A DNA stretch of 64,000 bases. It comes from Parelaphostrongylus tenuis (Eukaryota; Nematoda; Chromadorea; Rhabditida; Metastrongylidae). Within the stretch, counting starts at the first letter, position 1; each line of letters begins with the position of its first letter. The position numbers and the translations under genes were made by a program. Shown piece by piece: positions 46,170 through 57,900 of this stretch. Location: positions 1 to 64,000 of the forward strand of contig JAHQIW010006405.1 in NCBI GenBank assembly GCA_019055375.1, in the 5' to 3' direction. A model generated the notes under the pieces. That model did not search any database. It saw only the letters and a list, made by a program, of their open reading frames with translations, and was not told where the DNA came from.

Positions 46170-47497
46170 ATTCATTTTCGATCTCGGAGGGCATATTCTT
46201 TGACAATGTACCTTAAAGTTTGTAATATATAAATATAGCTTGTTTATGAACGTGTGTAACCTCAATTGTTATTGCACCTAAACGACTAAAATGAGAAACA
46301 CTTGCAACTATGCCTATACAATTTTTTTAATAACTTTTCAAAATTATTCCGCATTAGCTTTGTCTTAGACGTCGAATTTTTGCAAGAGCTTTTCTAAAGC
46401 AAACACTACTGCATTACGAAAATTTTCCTTCTCCCAACACATAGTGTGCTCACTATTATGTTAGTGGCTATACGGTATTAATCCGTCCAGGGCCCATAGC
46501 GCGACGTTGGAGTTGAGCCCTTTAATTCTTGGTCTCCGCGGAGACGGTCTTATGATCTCCTTTTGATCTAGGAGTGCGGTGGCGTGGATTTTAGCCGGAT
46601 TTTATTAGGATATTTATCTTTATTCTGGTAGATTGATGTCGGATATTGTCTGGAATAGTGCCGTGTAGACTATGTAGCAGTTCCTTCGTTGTTTGATACC
46701 TATAGAAACTGTTTAAAGAGGAGATTTTCAACGAATGTTTGGTTTAAACTCTCATCAAGCTGCTTTCTCATTGGCAGATGGTTTATATGAATCATTTAAT
46801 TTTGACTACTTCACATATGACAAGCTTTTTTCTACGGCATTCGACGACGATCGCAGCTGATCGCTCGCTCGTTCGTTCGTTCGTTGAAGAGAATAAAATT
46901 TATTTGTTCAGCGAATTTTTCTTCTTTCGCCTATTTTTTTTTCTGAACAAAAATTTGGCCGAATAAATTTTTTTAACCAATATCGTGCTGTCGTTTTAAC
47001 CAAAAACATCGGTGATAATGTCAAGGTAGAGGGAAAATCGAGATTTTTAAATCAATTTTTTGTTTGTTTGTTTATTTTTACTCAGTAAACACATGTTTTT
47101 ATTTTGGTGTCTCTAGAAAGAAAAAGCTAAGGTCCCTTATCCCATAAATTCACCTTGAAAACATTTTGAACAGAACAAAAATCTCGATAATTTTGAATAC
47201 CAATCTCTGACGGGCTAGATCTTTTTCATTTTTCGCTTGTTTATTAATTTTTTTCCGTAGAAATTTGTTCATAATGTTGTTTTCATTTCCGTGTGCTTAC
47301 GATTTCTCCCGAAATTCCGTCTACCATTTTGCTCTTCATATTTGAACTTTCCGTTTTTTTCATTTTGGTTAGGTACTTTTTTCTTGAAGAAGCATTTCGA
47401 TACAGAAAAGCGCGCGTATTTGTTCGTTTTCTTTTTTACAAAGCTCTCATCTATAGAATTTTAGGGCAACTGATAACAATTGTTTGAAAATCTTCTG
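46170..47497. other. No recognisable feature; T-rich
   Basis: T-rich stretch with GTTCGTTCGTTCG tetramers near 46870. Phe/Leu-rich ORFs reflect composition. Confidence 0.4.
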
Positions 47498-47802
47498 TTA
47501 ACTCTTTCGGAACCGTGGACCCACCTCCTTTGCGTCTTCTAACCTCTAGCGTGGGAACGCATAGAATCCACTAACGTATGAGTTCAATTGTATTATTGTT
47601 GCTAGCTTCCTAAGTTTGCTACATGCAAATGATTTATTTTGTTATAAGTGGAAAAATAACAATTGAAAGCAGACACTAATTCATTCAGTGCGTTCCCACG
47701 CCGAGAGTTGGAGGTGTTGGGGTGGCTTAGCACACCATCCTGCGTTGCCACGCCGGGCTAGAGATGCAGAGGAGGTGGGTCCACGGTACCGAAGGGGCTA
47801 AG
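47498..47802. mobile_element. Non-autonomous inverted-repeat element (MITE)
   Basis: Ends are inverted repeats of about 40 bp (left TTAACTCTTTCGGAACCGTG, right reads TTAGCCCCTTCGGTACCGTG on the minus strand, followed in both by GACCCACCTCCT). An inner inverted pair (GCGTGGGAACGC / GCGTTCCCACGC) follows. No coding capacity. TTA/TAA at both borders may be target duplication. Confidence 0.7.
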
Positions 47803-47804
47803 GC

Positions 47805-49140
47805 ATTGTACTGCCGTTTTTTTCCGAATGTGTGCCATTAATTCGTGGATTGATTCATGCTGTAGATTATTTGATTATTTCTTTTTCTAAACGGAACATG
47901 AGAACTGATATAGTCAAATCGACTTTCTATTGCACGCTGATTGTTTTGACGAACTGCTTTGTCGTATGGTTTGACTGTCGTATTCCGATGGTTTTCTTTC
48001 TTGTTCTAGAACCGGCCATGTCACCCCGATCGTTACGATTCTATCATGCTTGTAAGTAGGCCTCGTCGCGTTGTCGTTGTCATCGTCGTAATTCGTTGCT
48101 TTGCAGGTGTTCGCCCGATCAAGACTCAGTCGTTCAGTCGTCCAGTCGTCAACGATCAACGTAACAGCTGTGCCAATGCACAACTTTAGCTTTTCGGAAA
48201 GACACACAAGTGTTTTGACTGGGGTGCAGTGATTTTAATTGTCTTCGTTATCTGTTTTTCTTTTCCGATTTGCGTACTTTATATATGCTGAGTCCTTCGA
48301 CAACATTTTTCTGGATCATTCGTATGAAAAACGTGATGGATCGTGGCAAGTCCTCATCGAGGCCTCGCTTATCTCTCCGCAGCAATCAATCAATGATAAC
48401 GTAACACGTCAATTTTCGTCTATCAAAGCGTACAAAGTTTCTTTCGTAACATTCATTTAGACGGCGATAGTAGTCGCATTCGCCATCTTGTTCTCAGTCG
48501 GACGTCAACTCGTTCGTTGCTGAGATGTGCACGAGCTCACTCGAATGTCTCCTCTCTGCAAATTCCGACATATTCTATGCAAAATTATCTTCCCATCAAC
48601 TTGTTATTTGATCTCCTGTATTAATTTAAATCAATTTTACGCTGACAGATCCAGTTACATATCATATTTCGGTGTGGGTGTGTATGTGTGTGGTGTGGTA
48701 TGTATGTATGCGTGGTACACACACAATACACACGCCCCACCATAAACACATACATTCACACATGACACCTACACACCTGTATACACTCACGTATACACAC
48801 ATACCAAACTCACACAAGTTCATATGTGCATGTATATATGTGCATGTATATATGTATATATATGCATGTAGGTGGTTGTGTATATGCTAGGTCCGCACAC
48901 ACCCAGACACACGAGCACACACGTGGAGAGAAGACTAGGATTCGTCTTTCTTTACTTTTTTTTTTTATAAATTCTTCATTCCCGTCGTTCCCAGCAATGG
49001 TCATAATCTCGTTTTCCAGCCGATAATCATTCTTCGGTTCATTTCAGACTGGTCGAAAGCACCAAAGAATTTTGGTTACTCTTGAGCAACATATTCACAA
49101 CCAATGCTGCCATGCCTGCTTGCATTATGGCGAGTAAGAG
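47805..49140. other. No gene; contains TG/CA microsatellite
   Basis: Open stretches near 47832-48460 lack splice-consistent partners. 48670-48930 is a GTGT/CACA microsatellite. Confidence 0.4.
48670..48930. repeat. TG/CA-rich microsatellite
   Basis: TGTGTGG, ACACAC and TATATGTGCATG units; the ORFs on both strands are spurious. Confidence 0.85.
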
Positions 49141-49385
49141 GATTGGGGCGCCGTGGCCGGAGTGTGATGCTCGTCGCGACGCACGTGGAGTCGGACTGCA
49201 CCACCTCAACTCTCTTCGACGGTCAACAACAATGTGCTTTGGAACTCTACAGCCAGGCTATCTTCGAGACTGCAAGTAGGCGCGCTCTGACCGGTATTCT
49301 ACGACGTCTGGAAGAAGACAAAGAAACAAACAATGCTAGAATTACTGGGGCCAGCACACTGGGTTTCAGATTTTTGCATGAGATA
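49141..49385 (+). repeat. SINE family S2 copy
   Basis: Head GGGGCGCCGTGGCCGGAGTG (box A region), GATGCTCGTCGCGACGCACG, then GGTCAACAACAATG, CTATCTTCGAGACTGCAAG and a body shared with copies at 284 and 60259. Confidence 0.7.
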
Positions 49386-49389
49386 TGAA

Positions 49390-51968
49390 ATTTAGTACCT
49401 GGTCTCTGCAAATTGCACACTGTTGGTTATACGACATGCTTCTGGGCATTTGCTAAATTGGGTTAGTTTCTTTTGACTCTTCAGTTTTACTCGAAGTCGT
49501 TTGAAGTCATAACCTTTTGCGAACAGTCAGAGGTCTTTTAATTCCTCAAGCTGTGCGCCAGCGGACGGCTACGATTGGTAGGCCCCCAATGGAAATGCGG
49601 TTGATTAGTAGTCTTGAAGAGACATTGTCCTCACTTAAGGATGAAATATTGTTGAGGAGACTTCTGTAAAGGTAATTCAAGTGTTATTGCCAATGCCTCC
49701 TAAAATCCGGCTCTAATCATCAAGTAAGCATTTCACGAATCATATTTCCAGCTGTTATTAAACAATTTTTTCTTGCTTTATTTATGTATTTGTAGTCAAA
49801 TAACATTGGAAAAACGTTACTTCAATATCTGCTTAATTCGTTGAAAGGCTTTCAAACTGCACTACTAACAAAAAAGTAAAACATTTTTCTATTGGCGCCC
49901 AATTCTTCATTTTTTGTAGGCGGTTATTTTTGGTACTATGTGATATAGTTTTCATTCTAAGCAAACTTTGTCGCTATAGAAGATTGAACAGAACTGGAGG
50001 ATTCCTATAAGTTTATTTGTAGGAGAACAAACGCCTTGTCGTCCTATGAAATCACCACTTGGCATTAGGACTTTCTGCGGAATATAGTGGCGTTTCTGCG
50101 GAATGTGCTCATGCAATCTTTGTTTTTTTCTCGAAAGCGTCTTTTTTGCCAGACTGTTAGTAGTCATTCGACAGCTTGAGAACTGAAAATCTCAGTGCTT
50201 TCCTTGGTTTCTGGAAGGACATTCCTACCAACGTTGATGTAACGGGAAGAAGATTACGTTTTAAAACTAGGGCGCATCACCAGTGGCATAGGTTGCAACG
50301 ATAAATAATGTTGATAGTTAACTATGAGCCGACATACAAAAGCACCTGTAGGACAACAGAAGAAGTCTTCTGATTATTTATATAGAGGTTCAGATTCCTG
50401 AATTATGCTGATAATCGAAAATCTTGATTGCTATGGATGAGTAGGCATCGCGCGCAATGTGCAGTATCGTTTTTTGACTAGTAATTCATTGGTTTGTAAT
50501 TTTTGTGGCATGTTTAAGCCAAATATACCTTATTGAAGTCTCTTTTATAGTATTCTCATATTCTAACGTTAACTAAACCTATCTTAATGGCGATAAAAAT
50601 CAAGAATTCAATAGAAAACCGTCACTTTTTTGTTTTTAACCACGCCAACGCTGCGCTGTTCGTAGCCGTCCGAATCGCCCTCCTGACGAGAACGAGAATG
50701 GCCGACGTCTCCAAAGAGTAGATGCGTTTGAGACTTTCCAAAGTTAAAAATTCTATTTTACTCTTGCTTCTCTGCTGCAGTGGGATCTTTGTTGTTGGGA
50801 TTTTGATTGTTGTAGTAGATCGGCGATTCCATACGTCTTCCTTTCAAAATTCAACTTGCCCTCCTTGCGTGCAAATTTGGTTTTGTAAGGTTTTTTTTAG
50901 TGCGTAATATTAGTTATAAATTACCTAAACTGTCAACTGTGGTGCAAAATGCATCCTTCTTTATGTTTCACTTTTCCAAGTTATTCTCACATTTGGCTTT
51001 GAGCGAAAGGATTGTTGAGATGTAGGCTGATGCTGTACTTATGACTGTTTCTTTTGAGTTCCATAAATTTGTTTGATTGTAGCATTTATACGTTTTAAAG
51101 CGGTCATTATCAGCGACACTGGTTTGCTCGTGCTTTCCTTTCTCACGAAAGTATCATCTCTTCCACGAAACTTTTCATATCAACGTGCTTCTTGTCCGTT
51201 AGCGACTGCTCAACTAATTGAAGCTAGAGTATTATGAGCCGTCTCTACGAGTTAGTTTGGAATTTTTTGTGCGCTTTGAAAGAAATTACAGGTAAAACGT
51301 GTGAATCTGATACTACAAGATTTTCTCTACACGCTCATTCGTGATAATGATAGAAGTGCGCTATGCATGTCAAATCATTCACCCATCGCTTCTTACAATC
51401 AGTGGTTGCATCGTATTCATTCTCCACGAAGCTTTACGGATAATTCACGTGTTGCTTCGGCTACTATTTGAAAATTTCTTCCTCTTTATAAATCTCGTAA
51501 AATGCTGGTAAATAAGCTTTTCTTTGCAATTGTAAAGGCAGATGAGCTAAGGCATCCAGTCATTCGATTTGATCACGAAAGAGCGCTGGAGAGAAGATCC
51601 AAGTAGTCCTTTGCTTATCACTTTGCTTCCTGATACACCGCTTCAATAGCCCCTACGCTACCCTGTTTGCAACCTTACTGCTACGAATGGAAAAATCAGC
51701 TTGTCCACGTAAAGATAATTTAGCATTTCTACAAGTTCTTCGCTTTAAAATTGTTTGTCATGGTAACTATAGCGAACAGTCCGTGATAGAGGTAATAACC
51801 GTGTTCACTCTCTTCAGTCGTTTCCAGATAAATGCTTTGCTCGAACAGTATTTGTATTTAGACTTTGCTTTTTCTCTAACGATTGTTGTTGTGCATGCCA
51901 TGCAATCGTAATGTTCCGTATTCTCTTAATTTCACTTTTTTTTTTGCCTTTCACGACTTGATTTTTAG
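49390..51968. other. No assignable gene
   Basis: Possible 5' region of the coiled-coil gene. A seven-codon ORF (MADVSKE, 50700) has a good start context but no donor. Nothing else is supported. Confidence 0.35.
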
Positions 51969-54900
51969 GTTTCGTACCTTATGTCAGAGCCGCAAAACAC
52001 GCATGAAGATGCTGCTTCGGAACCTTCTACCTCGAGGTGTGGAACTACCTTTACGGTTATGCCAAACCCCATTTGATGATGATTGATGTACGATTTTATG
52101 TTGATTGATATTGTTAACTCGTTTAGGGGTGATAGTCAAGAGCCCATCAAAGGTATATTGAAGCGACCTTCATTGAAATATGAAGATCGAAATCAGGTAG
52201 ATAACTTACATTAAAAACTATAATCTTCTCTGCGTTTATATCTGATTTCTAAACCACTCGTTTTTCTCATCTATGGAATTCTCAAAAATCCGAAATCTAG
52301 GTGAATTCGAAAATTTTCTATTTTCAAGATTGTTTCTAAAAATCTTTAATCATCAAGACCATCCATTTTGAACAATATCGATTATTTATAGAGATTAAAG
52401 ACTAATACTGCCTCATAATCACAGGTTTGCCAATTTAGATCTTAGCAAGAATTCCTCAACGGCCGTCGCCTGATCGTTTCGCTGATGAGCCGGCTACGCG
52501 AATTCCGAAACTTTCTGTAACATGGTGGGAAAAGAACGCTGGTGAGCATTTTGCTATATCAATAATTTTTGCTATCTAAGCATTGCTGCATCTAGTACTA
52601 ACACTTCAAATCTGTTGCTAATAGCTATCACCTGTATCACCTGTCGTCCCGTTGATCATCGAGTGACTCGGACTGGTACTAGTAATGCTTCCACTTTCCT
52701 TATCGCATGCAAGGGTGGCTGAATGGGTCCTCTTCGCTTCAGGAAAGACGAGTGCCTAGACTGCCACGAAAAGCCTAGAAGAAATTTATGATGCTCAGCG
52801 ACTCCATAGAGCGAATAACTGTGCTTGAAAATGATTATCACTTTTGGGAGTTTCTGTCTGTCAATCACACAATGCGATGATTTAAGCCACAATCGGTGGT
52901 TCAACCGATTTGGTGTCACTCAAGCTATCTGCTGATGTGGGACGATTCCATGATGGCATATACGTCAGTCAAGAAGAAAACTGATCTTTGCATCAGTTGA
53001 ACTCCGCAGTTCATATAAGCAAGCCCCCACTCAATGGCGTAAGAATAGGCAATGAATCACAACCATGCTGTAGTGCACTTTACAGTGTATTACTTGTCTT
53101 TTGTTCAATATCGTTGGTAAGGAAGAGTATGCAGTCTTGCTTCAAATAATGGTGGATTGTTTTTTTTTAAATCTCATTCTTTTATTTCTGGAAGGGAGCG
53201 GAGAGGGTAAACTTGGTAACGTTTTTTGAAATCCACCTTGTAGTTGATGGCCACCATCAGCTTTCATGATCGTTTCCTGTCCTGTGCTAATTGCTAAGAA
53301 GATTATAAAGTAAGACTTGAACCTTGATGTAGAAGCCTATGTCCGTGACATTCAAGTGTCCGTTATAGTCGTTGTCCGTTCTCCTTGATAGAAACATAGT
53401 CCTATATAATCGTGAAATTTACTACCTATTGTTTGTCGTCAGCTCTGACGTGAAATAAAATCACAAGAATACTGAGACGCGTAAGAAATCACTCGGAACC
53501 TTAAGCGGGTTTCGAACCCGCAACTATCCTTACACTCTTTTGTTATCCACTACCCCACTGAAGCCCTTGATCTGTCCTTTTCTCTACCATGTTTTAGCCC
53601 TATTGGTTCTGTCAGCATTCACTCTGTTATCGCAGTTTATTTTCAAAGGCACAGCTCGGCACTGAATCCAGATGAGGTGAAGCTGAATCGAATCACAATG
53701 TTTCAACTCTTATTTGCTGCTTATTGTGAAAAATCTCACTTATTGCCGATCGTTGCTTTTTTGACTTACTTCATAGATTCGAGGCTGTGTCGTTTAGTGG
53801 CCATCTTCGGAGACACGAGCGACGAAAATAATACGGACTCTGAGCATTTACTCAAGGATCTTGGCAATAAAGCCAACCGTGCTCAGGAATTAGAGCAAAG
53901 GTGAATCACAAGTGCTCAAGTTTTGTTACTAAATCTAGGACGAGCGTTCTTGTCCGCACAGAGTTGATATATTCAGGCAAACCGCCATTCTGGATTCCGA
54001 GGAGGATTCTGAAAATGTAGTTCTTGAATCACAAGATCTTGTTGGTGAGTGTCACTGGTTGAATTATATATGGATCATATCATAATGGGTTGAGATAGGT
54101 TTAGATGAATCTCGTGATGATTCAATGAGTGTTGCTAGTTCGACAGGCTCAGCTTCATCGAGTGTGATGGGAAGGTGGTGGAGTGGGAAAGACATAAGAT
54201 AAGTCTCACTCTACGTATTTAATAGGTCCCTATAAATTTGTATAAGTGAATCTATTAGGTAAATAAATGTGTGAAATGTATTATTCACTTCTATCTATTG
54301 GTTGTTCGATATTGGGAACGTAACCGTAACATTTCAAATTCAGATCTTATGTTGAACATACGTGTATATATATATACATATATATATGCGCGTGTAAATT
54401 GTATATATATATATATATGTATGTATACATATATATATATATATATGTATATATATGCCGTTCTTTAGGTAGGACATGTAGAAAAATCTCTTTGGCATTT
54501 CAGGAAATGGACGATTTTTCTTAGTTTTCGTGATCACTATGACACGATTGATCGAAAGCACAAGAGTGTAGTGTTAATAGTAGCCAGTGATAGAGTAACA
54601 GCAGGAAAGATTCTGATATGATCTTCATATCACGTCTTCGGCTTTTTTGAATTCAGAGAAAGAAAAATAAATGTGTCTAGACGTGTAATTTTGACAGATT
54701 TTCAAAATCATCAAGAGTTTTTTGAAGGATCTGGGCATTATATTGTTGGTTTCAGGTATGTACCTCATTGTCAGAAACGTGGTTGTGGTCATAATCATAG
54801 CGACACCACCGGATATCTCACTCCAACTCAACGACGAAATAAGGCAGAGTTTTTTTTTCACTACTATTGTAATATCGTCTTTACTATCATTGGGATTTTG

Positions 54901-57900
54901 CTCGACTTTCTTCATTGCTGCAGGAAATTAGCGACTTGAAAAACGAATTACGTGCCGCACTCAGGGAACGCGATGAAAAAGAGAGGCATCTGGAAGAATT
55001 AAGGGAGCGAATAAAAGAGGTAATTTGGTGGGTGGATTTTTCCAAAGAGCACTTGAATCGTAAAGTTGTTTTGTTTTTGTCGTTACAGGTTGAATTACTC
55101 AACATCAGGCAAGCTTCATTATCCGATAATCACCGCTTGATGATGAGAGAACGCGAAACGGCCGAAACCTTTGAACGTGAGAAAAAGCAGATCGAACGTC
55201 GTCATACTATCAGAGTGAATCAGCTAGTACACGAGACTCTTGCAGCCAGGTAAATTTTCAAGCAAGTATTTTAGAATGTTAGGAAAGAATACTGCCTTTT
55301 CACGTTTTCAGAGACGAGATAGTACGATTAACAACGAGAATCAAAGAACTGGAAAATGTCATAAACGTTCAACGAGTAGATTCGGAAACGATGACGGACG
55401 CCATGCAGGTATCAAAGTTATTGCAATACGTTCGTTCAACATCGAGAAGGAGGATTTGCGATTTTTTTACATGTTGTTTTCTTAACATATTTCGTGGTCA
55501 GAGTATTTTCAGTATGTTCCTTCTTTTTCGCAAGCTGCTATGCCACTTGATCCAGTCGATCCGAATCAGCAGAATTCCGAATCGGGTCCGAATTTTTTTC
55601 CATTTATGTTGCTTTTTCAAATTTCAAATTTTTTTCCGCTAGATAGTGGGGTTACCGCAAATTAATGGAACTATATTGGTCTATCCTTTCATCATTATTT
55701 GAGCCACCTTGTCATGTGGTCTGGTAAGGGCTCTTGCACAGCCCGATACACGTGTTTCGTCCTTACACACTCATCAGCCGGGCAGAACCCGTCGTCTGTC
55801 GATCTTTTTATAGTCAGTTCTCTCGGGAGCCCTACACTCCTTATAGAGAGTCATCGACGACGTACGCTTTACACTCTATGTCAAGTGAAACATCCACCTA
55901 ACACAGAGTGTTGTGCACTCGATTGCTCATTGGCTGGTACTTTTATCATAATTTTACCTTTATCTCGTGTGCTTTGTTTAGACCACGCTCAAAATGTAAC
56001 CCAGAGTGTAAAGCGTACGTCGTCGATAACTCTCTATAAGGAGTGTAACGCTCCCGAGAACTGACTATAAAAAGATCGACAGACGACGGGTTCTGCTCGA
56101 CTGATGAGTCTGTAAGGACGAAACACGTGTCTCGGGCTGTACAAGAGCCTTTACCAGACCACATGACATGTTGGCTCAAATAATAATGAAAGAATATATT
56201 GAAATTTGAGCGTGGTCTAAACAAAGCACTCGAAATAAAGGTATATTGGTCTAGTCTAAAAGTAGTTTGAGTTAATGAAATTATCCTAATTCACCCTAAC
56301 AAGCATCAAGTAATGTGTTGAGGGGCACATTGTGTAGGATTTACAGCCTTATCTCCACCACCACCGCCAACAACATCTACAATTACACCAACAGCAACAT
56401 CGAATTCGTGGATACAATCATCACCAGCTTTTAGCCCCTCCGAGCAGGTTATTTCAGTCCTTTTCCTATTTTATTAATTACATTGAAAATATGTTGTTCA
56501 GAACTCCTTACCGTCGTCTCTGGTAGCTTCACCGGTTTGTGTGGAATCTAAAGTGACTGGACAACAGTTGTACTTGAGTCAGGAAGCGCTCAATCATATA
56601 CAGGCAAATTAGATTTCGTCAAGGAATTGGTCTTTCAAAACATATCAATATATTTTCAAAAAGTAACGTATACACTTGAATCCAGTGTGAACATTTCGTG
56701 TTCTCCGTTTACTCTCCCTGATTTTTATGTAATTCTTGTTGTAACCGTAGTGAAAAGGCTAGCGGTCCAGCAGGCCTCGTTTTCTGTTGGATTTAAACGA
56801 ATTTCATTGTCGCTACAGTAATTTAGGCATGCCAAAACGAGGCTTATATATGGCGGACGAAAGCAGCTCAGTTGGAGATTGTCGTCAAGGATCAACTCGC
56901 TAAGGCAAACCGTATGGAAGAGGCCCTTCGTGCAGAACTTTTGGCTGCTCGAGCTGGGCAGCTGCCATCTACGGTAAGGAACACACTGTTTTTAACTGAA
57001 AGTTGTCATTTTTTTCGTTTCAACTATATTTAGTAGGTCTCCTCCTAACTTCTAGTATCAGAGCAAAAACATTTTGAACTCTTCACCATCAGCCTGAACA
57101 TATTTAATCATCTGCTTCGGTGATGGCCTCTTGATCAACTTCACGTGGACGTCCAGAGCGGAGCTGGTCGTTCAAGTTGGTGCTACCGGCGCAAAACTTA
57201 GCAAAGAACCGAAACGCCATTCGTCTGGACACAGGTCCTATGTTTTTAAAGGGGTTCTGTGCATCGCGTCCCAAATCATTTTCGTAAAGCCGCAAATTGC
57301 GATAAAGGCTTCGTTGAGCGGCCATGATGTGGCAAGTATGGACAGGTATAGTCTGAAAATAAAGCTTAGGAAACTGCACAAAGCGGTAGATCTGTTGCCT
57401 GAGAGATGGCAGAAATGTGTTCAGGCAGATGGCGCATACTATAAATAGTGTTGTTAAGCAATTTTGATTATTTCTGATAAGAAAGTTTATTGCTCGAGGG
57501 CCGAAATTTATGAGAAGACCCAGTATTTTGCGCATCAAATAATAAACATGAAGACTAAGATGATGTTGGAGGAAAATTGTTTCGTTTATTTCTGGTTTTC
57601 TTTGGAAAGATGACTTTACGATCTATGTTTGTTCTAATGCTAAGACTTTTCATGGCATATCTAGTCTTAGTGATATGATTTTCTTCCGGCCTAGCAGACG
57701 CCATGTAAGGGATAGTAGTTTTCATAACTGGTCAAAGGATCACCAATTATTCGTCATATTGCAATTTTGAGCGCATGTGGCGCAGTGGTTAGGGGTGCCC
57801 TGCGTCGCTCTCGAGGTCACTGGTTCGATCTCGCGCTCATGGCTCACCAAGCCATCCGTCCCTCCGGGGTCAGTGAATTGGTACCGGACAGGTCTCAGAC

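Larger units (their letters stand above)
55690..56242. repeat. Hammerhead repeat family B, inverted pair
   Basis: Two about 260-bp arms, near-identical and inverted, meeting at about 55970. From the centre outward each arm reads CAGAGTGTAAAGCGTACGTC, CTCTCTATAAGGAGTGTA, AAAGATCGACAGACGACGGG, the hammerhead, then CCAGACCACATGACA and an AT-rich tail. The whole lies in an intron (55586-56346) of the coiled-coil gene. High arm identity indicates a young insertion. Confidence 0.85.

Noticed and set aside
52656..52919. 87-codon minus-strand ORF with faint transposase flavour
   Set aside because: No catalytic motif or inverted repeats could be found.
53497..53576. Functional tRNA gene
   Set aside because: Good T-arm, but the acceptor strands do not pair.
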